Positions 24,750 to 38,169 of a stretch of 64,000 nucleotides of DNA are shown here, one piece after another. The stretch covers positions 14,021,337 through 14,085,336 of the forward strand of contig NC_087080.1 of the NCBI RefSeq assembly GCF_026151205.1, given 5' to 3'. Every line of letters starts with the position of its first letter. Positions within the stretch are counted from its first letter, which is position 1. The notes beneath the pieces were generated by a model that saw only the letters and a list, made by a program, of their open reading frames with translations, was not told where the DNA came from and searched no databases. The stretch comes from Bolinopsis microptera. Its lineage: Eukaryota > Ctenophora > Tentaculata > Lobata > Bolinopsidae. The translations under genes and the position numbers were made by a program.

Positions 24750-26480
24750 AGGTAATGTTGGGAAGTTACAAGCTCGCTTCATATCAGTGACCCATTTACA
24801 AACTAAATTTCAAAGGATCATTAGTCATCTGAATTTGATCATATCAAACTAAAAATGTAAACATTTTCTCAAAATTTTGTGGCCGTAAATTGGGGTTTAT
24901 TTTATTTGAGTTTTGACATATTATGAATTTTAGGCTCTGCTTGTTTTGAACGACAGGCAAATGGTTTTTTGAATTTGGTTGATTTAAGACAGTGTGTTAT
25001 ACAAAATTATCAATTAATGGGTATCAACTATCAATTAATGGGTATCAACTATCAATTAATGGGCACTGGGCCAAATAATAAATCTGGAATACGTAAAACA
25101 GCTGATTTTTGTAATTATGCTGCTTACTTTTAGATACACAGTTTCTAAAGAGTACCTTAATACTTAAAAGTTCCCGAAAATTTGTGTGCCAAAACTTTGT
25201 GCTCAATGTATTCGAGTCCCAAAAATTTGGAAATTTTTTGGGTGACCTTTCGTGCATCTTAATCATGTTAATATGCATGAAATGGAAATTTGCTTGAAAA
25301 AATGCGCGCGGTAACAAGTAAATGATGCGATTTCATATCCACCGTATTTATATTTTGTCTCTGATGTCAGCTGCTGGGGACCCTTTGTGAAGAATCTCGA
25401 AATTCAAACGTATACTGATTTGATAGTTCACGATGGCGGCGATACTAAAACAGTAATATTCTGTCATTACAACAGCATAACAAAATGACATACGATAGTT
25501 ATTCACTGAGCCGCATCGACGACCTTATACTTTACATTTCCTCAGAAGAATGTTTTATCGAGGTATTGCATTGAATGAGAATATAAAATATATAGAATAC
25601 AATAGATTAATCGTCCTGGATAAGCTTGAATTGTCATAATAATTACTTCAAGTATAGTTCTAATGTCACATGTCCGTTAAGTTCATGTTAGTGATGAGAA
25701 CAAACAACATATTCTATAGTCAATAGAAACAATAACGGATAGTTCGCATGATTATGAGACTAAAAACCTGCAGATAAACTAAAACGTAAAGATTTACCCA
25801 GGCTTCATTTGTATCACGTCGTGATTTTCACGTCGTGATTTCACTTCATCACAGACACAAAGTAAATTATAAATTGAACCAAATACACAGACTGGATTAC
25901 ATACATGCGAAGGACCTATTGTTTTCACTAATGTAATTTAGGTATTGCTTTATATCAAAACCTGCAATCAGTGAGCCGGAAAGATGACCTTATACTTTAC
26001 TTTTCCTTAGTCCAATTTATTCATCAAGGCATTGCATTGAACAAACATATATACAAATATAATACAATAGATCAACCGTTGTGGATTATCTTGAATTGTC
26101 ATTAAACTATAACTTCGTGATGGTCTGCAGCTTTTAATTGTTATGGAGTATGGACTATGAACGGTTGATTTCGGAATAAAAAACGGTTTTAACCACTTTT
26201 TGAAACAACGATAAATAACAAAGTTTGATTGTATTTATAGAAATGAAAGAATTCACCTCAGGAAGTCATTAAGCCTAAAAAATGTTATCTTTGGGCATAT
26301 TTCAATCCAGATTCAACTTCAAATATAAATGTTCACATTATATCTTTGTATTTGCACTTGCAAAGAAACTGCTAACATATAAATATGTAACTATTTGATC
26401 CATTCACAAGTCCACTACTGAGTCAAACTAGTGACTTTCCTCAATAACTATAACTATAAGGATAGGTTAATCGCGAAAAT
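24750..26480. other. AT-rich interspersed repeats, no gene
   Basis: Three copies of ATCAATTAATGGGTATCAACT lie at 25009..25062. A pogo-MITE-like piece lies around 25145..25265 (GAGTACCTTAATACTT, CCCGAAAATTTGTGTGCC). Blocks shared with 29890..30240 include GTTCACGATGGCGGCGATAC and AAAGATTTACCCAGGCTTCA; a partial third copy is at 25975..26110. No open frame of interest is seen. Confidence 0.5.
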
Positions 26481-26722
26481 AGTATAAGAATAAGAGTGTT
26501 CCTGAAATTCCAGTTTTTATTTGAGAATCCTTGTTGATGGTCGTATTTTTCTTTTATTCTACAATTGTTGTCTTGACCAAATATGGCAGGATTAGGAAGT
26601 CTCACTGCCAGGCTTAGGACTCTCTGCGCCCGGAGATTCGGGCTCCGCAGAATTAATCTTTTTCCTGAGCGATGGTTTCGCAGTAAGAGGCCTGAAAGAA
26701 ACGACCACGTTAGTTTTATTGA

Positions 26723-26971
<249 letters not shown>

Positions 26972-27275
26972 TTTTAGGTTTACTATGGAGGATCAGGTGG
27001 AACTGTTGCCCCACAAACAAATAAACAGACATGGACATTCACATAAATCGCTCTTGCTTCAGTTTACCATTGGTTACTGCTACCCACGGTTACTGTTCAC
27101 TTACTTGTCATACAACCTCTTGTTAGTTTTCTGCTCAAACCCTGCTACAGTTTGCTCCTTTGCCTGCTTAACCTGCTCCCTGTGAATGTAATGTCTACTT
27201 TTCCCCTTATCTTTCTGAAAATTAGTTTGAGCATGATTATCATGGCCTTAGCTCTTAACGTTATCAAAGATCGTA

Positions 27276-27347
27276 TTACTGGGCGGTGCTCAGCCTGTCA
27301 TTCCGCCGAATCTCTATGTGTTTATGAACATTATTGTCCCCGGGTAA
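27276..27347 (+). mobile_element. TTACYTGGG-family MITE with 8-bp TSD
   Basis: A 72-bp element TTACTGGGCGG ... CCCGGGTAA flanked by perfect AGATCGTA duplications at 27268..27275 and 27348..27355. The paralogous locus at about 22571 reads ATCAAAGATCGTAAGGCG without the insertion. An 8-bp duplication points to hAT transposase. Confidence 0.9.
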
Positions 27348-27743
27348 AGATCGTAAGGCGAGTTTAAATGAAGTGACACCAAATAAGGTCTAAAAATTAA
27401 TTCACTCCATTACTTATAGTTATACTCACAGCAGACAATGCTTTGCGGTCTTTGTTTGCCATAGTAGCACTGGCTGATCTCACTGGATCCAACGGGGTGA
27501 GTGAATCCTGGTCTCCGCAGCAAGACATCAGCGTGCAAAGAAGGTTGCTCATTACTCGAACCATTAGCATATATTTTTATCTGGAATGGTAATACATTAA
27601 CATATTACTATTAGTATATATTAGCGTATATTTTATCTGGAGTGGTGAGGGCGAGCAAATTGTTTTTGAAAACAAGCTTTGGTGCTTAATCGGATTAAAA
27701 AGGAGATTGCTGATTAGCCGCAACTTTAAAGTTTGCTTAATAA

Positions 27744-28540
27744 GGGGTCGTTCACATATTACGTAATCAATATTTTAGCAATTTTTACCCCCCCTCCCCC
27801 TTCCGTAATCAACCGTAATCAAGACCCAACCCCCCCCCCCCCCATCCTGACAGCAATATTACGTAATCATGGCCTGACCCCCCCCCCCCCCCCCCCTTGA
27901 CTTTTTTTCCTAGAAAACACCTTTCTCTACGTTTCATGCTACCCTGATCATGCTATCATGATGAGCCGAAATCATTGTTATTAATGCTTTTCATGCATAT
28001 CCGGTCAAGCACCTTCTAAACTACTTACTATTATAGCCGGATATTCGATCAATTTCTAAATTTTATCACTATCAGAGTGAAATTGAGTGGAATTTGAATT
28101 AAAATATAGTCAAATTGTTATTGAACATGTATGGTCCTGCAGTGGGGTCTCCTTGTCCTTGGATCTGTGTTTTGATCCGTCTTTTCTTAAAATTGTCCAC
28201 TTGTGTCACTTAGACTCACCTATTAAATGTTAATCGACACCACTGGTCCTAGTTAGATTTAGCCATGGCACGACTACTCAAACGTAACAGTTAAATAGGT
28301 GTGACATACGATTATATTCTTATATTTATATCATATGAATTGATTGCACTGCTAATAAATAGAATACTTTGTTTTACTAAAATACTTTGTTTTACTATTA
28401 TTCTAGAGGGTAAAAAAGAAAATTTTGATTACGTAATCAACGGCCGAAACCCCCCCCCCCCCCCCCCCCCCGTAATCAACCGTAAGCATTTGGAAACCCC
28501 CCTCCCCCCTCGGCTGATTACGTAATATGTGAACGACCCC
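27744..28540. mobile_element. Harbinger-like TIR element with poly-C tracts
   Basis: The TIRs are GGGGTCGTTCACATATTACG and its inverse, and the flanking duplication is TAA (3-bp TWA duplications are typical of PIF/Harbinger). Poly-C tracts lie at about 27830 and 27880 on the left and about 28450 on the right. The roughly 500 bp between them has no coding match. Confidence 0.7.
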
Positions 28541-28679
28541 TAAGCAGGGATTTCAAATACGAAGTATTCTACGAGTACAAATTAAAGAACACTATTCTCT
28601 AATTAACGACGAAAAACAGTGCTCCAGATTAGTGTGGTATTATCTGGAGCACTGTTGTTCGCGGTAAAATCCTTTAGAG

Positions 28680-28806
28680 CCGGCCTCTCGAGCCTTCTAA
28701 AGCCCTCTTAAGCCCTCTAAAGCCCTCTTGAGCCCTCTAAAGCCCTCTAAAGCCCTTTAAAGCCCTCTAAAGCCCTTTAAAGCCCTATTGAGCCCTCCAA
28801 AGCCCT
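28680..28806. repeat. 11-bp minisatellite
   Basis: About eleven copies of AGCCCTCTAAA with small variations. Confidence 0.9.
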
Positions 28807-29476
28807 CTAGAAGAACCTTCGAATCATGGCACGAGTATTCCGCATGAATGGGAACAATTGTACAATACTGTAACAATGATACAATACACGCAAGGCAGTG
28901 CGAGAGTCGGAGTATTGTTCAAGTTATTGTTGGACAAAATGAGCAGCCAAAATTGTGAGCGACCAAAATATAGACATTTATGATATATTTGTTTAACTAT
29001 TGTGTTACTTTTGTTTTATAGTTATGATATTATATTATAATAAACCTATTTGAAAATACTTTTGTAAATGGTCGTTAGCACCACCGGCACCGTCCGGGCC
29101 AACAACAACAATAGGGTGGTCCTAACTATGAGAAGTAGAACACAAATTGCTCGAATAAGGGCCGTCTATAATTATAAATAGATTAATCATCAGGGCTTCA
29201 ATTGCTGTACAAATATTTCAGACCAGTTCTTAAATAAAGGGGCAAGGAGCTATAACATGAGCAAGTTCGAAATGAACCTATCAGATTTTTATTTGATTTA
29301 TTACACAAGCGCTTAAAAAATAAGGCAAAGAGCTATGGTATCTGATAGTTGGATCATGAGACCAATAAACAGCGAACTACTCCATCATTTGATATTCCTT
29401 AGCTATGGTATCACTATTAGTAAAACTTCAATACAGATTTTTGTAGAACTAATTTTTCTATAGAGCATAGACGTAT

Positions 29477-29558
29477 TTACTGGGCCGCGCTCAGCCTGTC
29501 ATTCCGCCTAATCTCTATTCTATGTTTATGAACATGATAGCCTGAGGTCCCCAGGTAA
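29477..29558 (+). mobile_element. TTACYTGGG-family MITE with 8-bp TSD
   Basis: An 82-bp copy TTACTGGGCCGCGCTCAGCC ... CCCAGGTAA with a perfect duplication AGACGTAT at 29469..29476 and 29559..29566. Confidence 0.9.
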
Positions 29559-30491
29559 AGACGTATGTGAAGCATTTTATTGAAAAGACTACATTTGTTA
29601 TAGGATCAGTTGGTTGGCTCTTCTAATAGAAACAGTTCTCAATGAATAACATATACTTCCCGCGCAATCGTGGATACTGTGGTGAAGCGAACAACATTGA
29701 ACACGTCACACGTGGCTTTTATTTTTTAAACACGTGACTTTTTCGCGAATTGTATAACTTATTATATACGGTTGACTCGCGGCATCTTGTAACATTTTAC
29801 ATTGTCATAAAACTGCAACATGGATAGTGCACAATGCATCGTAATTAATGGCAATGCGCAATTAGCTATGCCTATATTCATCTGTATAACTATAATACAG
29901 GTGAACAAATCATCGGATACGGTCATACCTATAAAATGCGTAAAATGGAAATAGTTCACGATGGTGGCGACACTTTCCCACGTCGAATTTCTTTCATCAA
30001 AGCATTGCATTGAACATGCATATATAAAATACAATAAATTAATCGCCGTGAATTAACTTGAATTGTTATTATAATTTCTCCTATTATATTTTTTCGGTCA
30101 AGTGTCCGCAAAGTTCGTCTAAGTCAGATTTTGTTTAATTTTCTAATCGATAGAAACAATGGCAATAACATGATCGTGGGACTGAGAGCCTAGTGCAGAT
30201 AAACTAAAACATAAAGATTTACCCAGGCTTCATAATCATCACAATCATACGAACAATCAGTTATATTGTGTTTACTAATTTCATTTAGTTATTTGTAAGA
30301 CTAAGACTAAGACAGTATTTATTGTCTTTTCTGATTTCATTTAAATACTGCCTAGAACTTTCAGTTAAACAAAACTGGGATTGACCGACGAAGATAGAAT
30401 AATTTATTAATATGACCACAAGTGGAAATCGGCAAAGTTTCCAAAATTCATTCAATTATCGAATTAACAACAAAAACTATCATTCTGATTT

Positions 30492-30587
30492 GGGGTCATT
30501 CACATATTACGTTGTCACTTTTTGGCCAAATTTTAACCTACCCCTCCCGCGCTTGATTACGTTTTAAGGTAATATATGAACGACCCC
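30492..30587. mobile_element. Harbinger-like MITE
   Basis: A 96-bp internally deleted relative of 27744..28540, running from GGGGTCATTCACATATTACG to AATATATGAACGACCCC. Confidence 0.75.
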
Positions 30588-30737
30588 TTATAATTATCTC
30601 GGGACTAGGTGGAATAGGAAGTACTCTCCAAGTCGAAATGAGGTGCTAATTTAACGAGTCATGTTCGCCACGTGTAAATACCATCCGCAAAAGGAACTGC
30701 ATATAAGATTTAAATAACCAAACAATTTAATAAATAT

Positions 30738-30859
30738 ACCTTATCGGACTTCGTTTGAAGGGGCATTAATTGGGCGCTAAAGGCCCTAGTGTTCATTTTA
30801 ATGTCCGTTAAAATAAAGTTCGTCCACGCAAAGTCCGGTCAAATAACGTCCGATAAGGT
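30738..30859. mobile_element. MITE with ACCTTATCGGAC TIR
   Basis: A 122-bp element with ends ACCTTATCGGAC and GTCCGATAAGGT. The interior shares GGCCCTAGTGTTCATTTTA with fragments at about 39300..39370 and a diverged one at about 19535. Confidence 0.75.
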
Positions 30860-30879
30860 GTGTGGCTTATAAAGTATGC

Positions 30880-31990
30880 CTCGTTCATAATTATATCAAT
30901 AAGCTCTAATAGTGTAATACTAATAGTAATTTCGACACGCGTCATTACATGCACTCCGCGTCGTAATTAGTAATGAATTTATGAACAATTATATGTATAT
31001 CTGAGTTAAAATATTTCTACCATGCTGAAAGTGAAATTGTCTGAATTAATACCACTCAAATCACGGAAATAGGTACGTGTTCTCAGGTTAAACCTCGTAC
31101 AAAAAAAAACAATCTGAACCAATATTGAAAAACAATGATCTGACACTACTGACGTAAATATTTATATTTGTAAGGATATCGAAATGTTGATCATTATAAA
31201 TATAATTGACAGACAAAGAAAGAGAGGAGTTTTCGTTCGAAAAAGTTGTATCTCTAATAACTTAGTTGATATGTTAGACACAGTGCCACCGACACTTATA
31301 TTGATTAATGACTAAGATCTTGCTTTCTCACTATTAGTATTATATTGAATTGTTCGGATCATGGAATAATCGGTGTTTAGGCACGATCACTGATTCTCTA
31401 TATCACATTAATTGGAATGCTCATTGTGGCAGTGAGTAGCAAAACAATACGAGCAATAAAATTAATTGTGAAACACTTAGGAGTGTGCGCAGTGAGATCG
31501 AAAAAGACAATCATAAAATACAATCGCAGACTTACTATCTCTACTCCTATCTAAATCGTATCTTTCATTCAAATATCTAATTGTTTCTGAAGAGACTCAT
31601 TGAAGACAGATTATAATGGAAATAAGTAGCTGAATAACGTATCGACATTTCTACGTCATACTCATATTCTGAAATAGTGTTAATTAAATTATAACGATCA
31701 AGATTCACAGTAAAAATTTATTGAGGCTGACAAAGCCATTTGGGATACTCATACAGTTTGGGATAATGTGACTATATAGATGACCGATTCCAACTACAAT
31801 TATACAAACTTTTCAAGAAAGACACTGACTTTACCTGAAAACAACAAGCTTTCATCCACCACATGTTTTTATATCTGTTGTCTACTCCCAAATTATAAGA
31901 GTGATACATAGAAATTCACTTGAATCAACATATTGTGTGAAAGATCTTGAACAGCTCAGAACGGATCTGGCAAAAAGCGGTCATAGAGAA
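30880..31990. other. AT-rich stretch with nothing recognised
   Basis: No long frame, array or inverted repeat was found here by eye. Confidence 0.4.
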
Positions 31991-32091
31991 GATATTATGG
32001 ATTAGATTAAACCCAAGGCAGTATTATAATTAAGGACAATTGAAATGGAGTTGAACAACAATCCAATCAAGAAAAACTGCTCTGTGAACAA

Positions 32092-32541
32092 TTGGTGATA
32101 TTTTCGATCAAGTATTTTGAAGAGTTGGATAGTTTGAAGGACCTGGCAAATTCTGTTAAACCTGATATCCAATATCTCTGCGGCGAAGACATTCACGTCA
32201 CGTTTGCTATTAAAAAACAACCATCAATAGCGAACATGATCGTCAGAAATAAAGCCCTAATTGAAGGGGAGGCCAAGGACCCATCTACAGCTAAGACTCA
32301 AAAATGTGGCAAGCCTAGATGCAAAACATGCCCATTTCTTTTTTCAGCATCAGACCTGGCTTTGGGTAATGGAATGCCCGTGTATTTGGAATTTTCTCAG
32401 AACTGTGCTTTTAAAAGTAAAAATGTCATTTACATCGCTCAATGCACGATTTGTTCTCAAAGTGGTCAAAAGTTTAAGGAGGATACTTATATTTGCCAAA
32501 CAATGACAGCTATGAACACAAAAATGAACGGGCATAGATAA
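32092..32541 (+). mobile_element. Penelope-like element, zinc-ribbon and GIY-YIG endonuclease relic
   Basis: An open frame of about 149 codons reads DIQYLCGEDIHVTFAIKK, RNKALIEGEA, KCGKPRCKTCPF, KNVIYIAQCTIC and MTAMNTKMNGHR. The CxxxxCxxC cluster followed by NV-Y-I-QC and a terminal NGHR fits the C-terminal endonuclease of Penelope-like retroelements. The usual YxGxT stretch is degraded here to TYICQT. The RT half is missing upstream. Confidence 0.72.
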
Positions 32542-33130
32542 AATATCACATTTTGTAATTGATATTCAGTAGTCTTTGGTTTGAGAAATTTGCACTTTCC
32601 ATGCACTTTTTTTTGTCTCACAAAATAGTAGTATGGAATTGTTTAAGCTAGGTGTAGTTAAACAGGTAGACCTGTCGATTTTTGGCCTAATTTTTGGGTT
32701 TTGGTGTATTTTTTCCCCATTTTTGGGATTTTAATTTATTTATCCCTTGTATTCACGATTTTGACCATGATATATTTTGGAATTTATTTGCAATCTCCTT
32801 CACATAAAAACATAAAAATCTGAAAATCTAACAAGCAAAGTTCATCCTTAAAAAGTTCTGGGTGTTATTTGGTGACACTGACACAGGAGCCAGTTGAGTT
32901 TTAGTTTAGAATTTAAGTTTAAGAAGTTTATTTTGATTTATTACAGATAAGACTAAGAGAGATGTCTCACAATTTAATCCTATCTAACAATCTATTGCTA
33001 CCCAAACACTTAAATAAATTGACTAAACACAAATAAGAACCAAAGTTGAAATCAGATACAGCAGTTTAATTTAATTTAAAGTTACTTTAATACTTTTTAA
33101 TAATCGCTCCAGTGAATGGTCTTTAGCTGC

Positions 33131-33379
33131 AGTCACTAGCTGGTCACTAGCCGGTCACTAGCCGGTCACTAGCTGGTCACTAGCCGGTCACTAGATGGTC
33201 ACTAGCTGGTCACTAGCTGGTCACAAGCTGGTCATTAGCCGGTCACTAGCTGGTCACTAGCCGGTCACTAGCTAGTCACTAGCTGGTCACTAGCTGGTCA
33301 CTAGCTGGTCACTAGCTGGTCACTAGCTGGTCACTAGCTGGTCACTAGCTGGTCACTAGCTGGTCACTAGCTGGTCACG
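33131..33379. repeat. 11-bp minisatellite
   Basis: About 22 copies of GGTCACTAGCT (variants with CC or AT), immediately before a palindromic GGGCGATATATTGCCCG. Confidence 0.95.
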
Positions 33380-33481
33380 GTTGTCGGGCGATATATTGCC
33401 CGACGGCCGACTATAGATCGTCTCAAGCATAAAAGCTCAATAAAGAGTGTAATTAGCGGCCATCATGGTTATGATCAGGCA

Positions 33482-34580
33482 TACCTTAGTTCCCAAAAAT
33501 TTGTGTGCCATTATATTGAGCACAATTTATTTGAGCCCGAAAAATTTGGGCAGAAAATTTGAACTCATTTGGGCGACCAAAAATTTGGGCACAAATTCTT
33601 CGAAAAATGAACGATTTTCCACTAAAATTTCAGTTAGATATTTGCCTCATATATATTAGTTCATTATTATTCCTTATTATTCCAGTCATTTTGCTTTCAA
33701 TTTTAAGCATGTAGGTGGTAGTCTGAGTTGTTTCACATTATGAAATTTACGATCTGCCCAGTAACTACTAAAAAATACAGTGATGAATCACTGATGATGG
33801 CACAGTACAAAATGATAGATATACAATAGTGATATTTAGTCTCTCAATCAGATAGTTTAGTCACGTCTACTTACACTCAGCATATCTTATCATACCCCTT
33901 TCACATACAATTATCATTATGACGCCTCACCAGATGGTCGAAAGGTTTGGATGAAAATTAGAAGGTTTACATCATGATCTATCAAACTAATCTATTAATG
34001 GACTGGCTAAGAAATTCATGCGCAATAAGTACAAAGATTGGTACGCGAAAAACATAGTGTGTTAGGAGTTTCGTCAGAAAATGTGAAAATTGATACCCGC
34101 TTGACAGTGATCCGTGAAGTACACGCTCGTTGGATCAACGAACTTTTTGTATATTTAAAAGGGAGGCCAGATGACATAAGGAAAGGCTTTGAGAAGTCGG
34201 GTATAACTGATGCAATTGTAGATCAGACTTTACGGTGGATGATAATCCATTTGCAGATCTTGTTTAAATCTCTAGCTATCCGTACGTCTAGCCATTTGTT
34301 TTATTAGTAGCTGTTAGCTATTCCAGTTATTTCTATTCATTTAAAATACAAGCCATGAATGACAGATTAGAAAACTAAAATTTGAAATATTATTTCAATT
34401 GGATATGAAGAAAAAGCCATCTTTCTATAGATTTCAGGGCCACAGGCCAAATTCCAAAAGTTTGGTGAGCAAAAAATTTAGCAGACGGAAAAGATTTATG
34501 CAATTAATTTGGTCTGCAAAAAATTTGGGCGAGAGGTCCGCTCAAATTTTTTGTCGCCCAAATTTTTGGGAATAAAGGTA
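33482..34580 (+). mobile_element. pogo/Tigger-like DNA transposon relic
   Basis: The inverted ends are TACCTTAGTTCCCAAAAATT and the inverse of TACCTTTATTCCCAAAAATT, with more AAAATTTGGGC motifs just inside. The interior carries a transposase fragment. Free MITE-like ends of the same family appear around 25150. Confidence 0.7.
33990..34307 (+). pseudogene. pogo/jerky-type DDE transposase, C-terminal fragment
   Basis: Frames before and after 34040 read KKFMRNKYKDWYAKNI and then, from 34105, EVHARWINELFVYLK and IRKGFEKSGITDAIVD. The IRKGF..SGI motif near the end is typical of Tigger/jerky transposases. The catalytic triad is not present in what remains. Confidence 0.65.
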
Positions 34581-35552
34581 TTCAATATGCATAATCATTA
34601 ATTAATCAAGGCAGGATAATAATATTCGAAGTGCAAGTGAACATTAGTGATTACTTTACACTTTCACTTTCAGTTGGACATCAGATGAACAGTCACAGCC
34701 TTTTAAAAAACTGCGAGAAAAAGCGTTTTTGAACAGATCTATTGTAATAATGAAATGATCATGCTGACTACCGGCCGAGTGGGTGGTTGATATTGTCTAA
34801 TAGCTATGAACGCCACAAATACTGCAATCCAGATCTTTCGTCATTACTGAAGAATGCATATGCACTCTTTTTTTTGTTCGAATCAATTTAGAAGCTTGTC
34901 GCGAGTCAAAGGAATATAATAAAAAACGATTTTTTAAAATCCCGTAACTGGTACGGTTTTTTTACCAGAGAAAAGTTGAAACCTATATTAGTACGATATA
35001 ATACCACTGATAGATATGAGTGACATTTGACTAATGACTATGAGCTAGGTGTTTAAAACAAATTGATCAGGAGTATTCTACGAATGTTCTTTTATCAAGA
35101 ACAGCTAGTTGTATTAAAAATCATAAATGCAGGCTACGCCTTTTTTTTTGGCCGGCATGATCAATGATGCTAATTGCTGAATGCTGTGTCTCAATTAAGA
35201 TGTAAGAATGAGAAAAACATTTTTTGATTGCTTGATATTTTTCAGTGAAAACAAAACAGATAAGTGACTTAATTAATAAAATAAACTACATTGTACTTAT
35301 CTTTTACTTTACCAGTACCACTCATAATGTAGCCATGGGACACCGGACACAGATCTTTATGTGCTATAAGTATATATAATTATGTACAGATACTAGCTCC
35401 TGTGTCCATTTTCTTTATCTTTGATATTGATAATATGTGAACACAGAACAGTAGTACCTCATTGCGACGCGTTTTTTTTTTGGAAAATTGTTTCGGCCTC
35501 CTTCATTTAATTTAAGCGTATTTATACAATACAAGTATAAATAATTTAGTTA

Positions 35553-35694
35553 GGGGTCGTTCACATGTATTACGTAATCATTTTTGGAACATTTGTCAAA
35601 ATTAAACTAGCGTAATCATTCAAAACCCCCGCCCCCGCCCCCCCCCCCCCCCCCCCCCCCCACTCAGCTGATTACGTAATATGTGAACGACCCC
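35553..35694. mobile_element. Harbinger-like MITE with poly-C centre
   Basis: TIR GGGGTCGTTCACATGTATTA and its inverse, with TTA duplicated on each side. The middle is a C-rich run ending in about 24 uninterrupted C. Confidence 0.85.
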
Positions 35695-35996
35695 TTAAGA
35701 AGTTAAGAGTAATGTGCAGAATAGATTCCTTCATGAAAAAGCTGTTCTAATATAACTATAATAAAAAGCATCAATATACAAGTGAATGGAATATGTACAC
35801 TAAAAGTAAAAGCTTACTTATATTATATACGCGTGGTATAAGCAGAACTGGTCATATAAGATTTCTGAGAACATTAACAAATAAAACATGATGATTGATG
35901 CATGCAGCACGTGGGTGCATGCAGCACGTGGGCACATGAAGCACGTGGGCACATGAAGCGGGTTGGCGCTTTCATTGTCAAAAAAAGGTTGTCGAG

Positions 35997-38169
35997 TAGC
36001 CCGGTTCATAAAACAAAAATATTATCCAATAATTACGGCGATAGGCTTATCTGTTGTTCCTTAGGCCAAATAACTACCAAAAAAATTTTGAAGCTTCAAC
36101 TCCAACCGGAAACACCCCCACATGCCACGCCCATTTTTTTCATCAATTTTTAACAGGTAAAAATCTTCATATCATCAATTTAGGCATGAAGGAGTGCTTT
36201 TAGTGCTCCAACAGTTTGGGGTCTAATAGTAATGGTAGAAAAAGGTTAACTTTAGTCAAAGTCTCAAGTCTCCACGGCGCTTGGTTTAGGCGCACCGGAT
36301 CTCGCGTCTCCGCCTCCGCTGCGTGATTGGTGGCGCCAGAACTAAAGGTCGTAGAGACATGAGACTTCAACTAAAGTTAACCTTTTCCTACCATTTATAT
36401 TAGAGTAGCACAGATTCAGAGCTCTAAACACATTCCTTCATCCTTAAAACGACAATCATATGAATTTTGCCTGTAAAAGTTGATATCTTGATGTCAATTA
36501 ACATCGTAAGCTTTTAAAACTAAAATTAATTAAATGAGTCATAATACTTCACACAATATTTACACACAATATGAAAATATAAATACAGGAAGTCTTTTGG
36601 ATTCCACGTCTCCACACCCTGGAACTGTCAGAGGTGAGAACACTAGAACAGTCTTTTATTAATAATCCAACAATCATATTATATGAACCTTTTCAGTTGA
36701 AACTTCGTTGGTTGCATTGTGTTGCAAAATTTCTTGCATTACAATACTAGTGAAAATAAACATTACTGGGGGAATTTGCCCTCTTCCAAGCTCTCTTACA
36801 ATGAAGTCGCATTCCGGAGACTAATGTTTATGAATGAGCAGTCACTGTCGAGAACGAGCTGGTCGAGTATTGGGAATATGCCATCTATGGCGTGGAGAAT
36901 TTCCCCTCTATACCGTGGAGAATTTCCCCTCTATACCGTGGAGAATTTCCCCTCTTCATGAATCCTACAAGAATTTAACAAGTATTCCCCCATCTTGGAG
37001 AGGGAATCAGTCCTTCAGCTTCAAGAAATTCAGTTTACAGAAGAGATTCATTTAGATGTTAGATCCATTACTGATAACTTGGTAAAGGAATTAGAACCAG
37101 ATGCTACTTTGTTAGCTAATGCTTGGATATTTATAGTTATTTACTTAACTTTGTCTTGACGTATCAGTAAGAGATTACTGTACCTCGTTATTTACGAAGA
37201 AATCATAAGACCTTATTAATAGTGATCGGTGACCCTGTCAGTGACGACTGACGAGCTATGAAGGAATCATTGGATCTCATTGATAATGATCCTGTCAGTG
37301 ACGAGCTATGAAGGAATTATTGGACCTCATCAATGCTGATCCTATCGGTGACGAGTTATAAAGAAATAAAGACCTCATTTAAATCCTAGTTTGACGAAAA
37401 TATTCCTCTGGCAACAAAATTCCTTTTGGCAACGAAGATTAGACAGCTTGCTTGTGAAGACTTGGCGATCCGAAAACCAGGGTACCTAAATCAGAACCTG
37501 CTGACTTCTTTAAAGGATCAGTTCCACTTTCCAGTGCAGGGACCGAGAAAAGTTCAATGTCGAATCCAAGAGACTTCCTGTATTTATATTTTCATATTGT
37601 GTGTAAATATTGTGTGAAGTATTATGACTCATTTAATTAATTTTAGTTTTAAAAGCTTACGATGTTAATTGAAATCAAGATATCAACTTTTACAGGCAAA
37701 ATTCATATGATTGTCGTTTTAAGGATGAAGGAATGTGTTTAGAGCTCTGAATCTGTGCTACTCTAATATAAATGGTAGGAAAAGGTTAACTTTAGTTGAA
37801 GTCTCATGTCTCTACGACCTTTAGTTCTGGCGCCACCAATCACGCAGCGGAGGCGGAGACGCGAGATCCGGTGCGCCTAAACCAAGCGCCGTGGAGACTT
37901 GAGACTTTGACTAAAGTTAACCTTTTTCTACCATTACTATTAGACCCCAAACTGTTGGAGCACTAAAAGCACTCCTTCATGCCTAAATTAATGATATGAA
38001 GATTTTTACCTGTTAAAAATTGATGAAAAAAATGGGCGTGGCATGTGGGGGTGTTTCCGGTTGGAGTTGAAGCTTCAAAATTTTTTTGGTAGTTATTTGG
38101 CCTAAGGAACAACAGATAAGCCTATCGCCGTAATTATTGGATAATATTTTTGTTTTATGAACCGGGCTA
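35997..38169. mobile_element. Foldback element with ~600-bp terminal inverted repeats
   Basis: The ends are TAGCCCGGTTCATAAAAC and its inverse, with a perfect 8-bp duplication TTGTCGAG at 35989..35996 and 38170..38177. The arms (35997..36600 and 37566..38169) are nearly identical. Each arm holds a smaller imperfect palindrome (left 36223..36403: GGTAGAAAAAGGTTAACTTT ... AAAGTTAACCTTTTCCTACC). The interior of about 1 kb has a 23-bp repeat (36891..36957, GTGGAGAATTTCCCCTCTAT) and three diverged roughly 60-bp repeats (37200..37380). No transposase was seen. An 8-bp duplication fits hAT or P superfamilies. Confidence 0.93.

Noticed and set aside
33131-33379. CRISPR-like array
   Set aside because: An 11-bp unit without spacers in a eukaryotic genome; a plain minisatellite.
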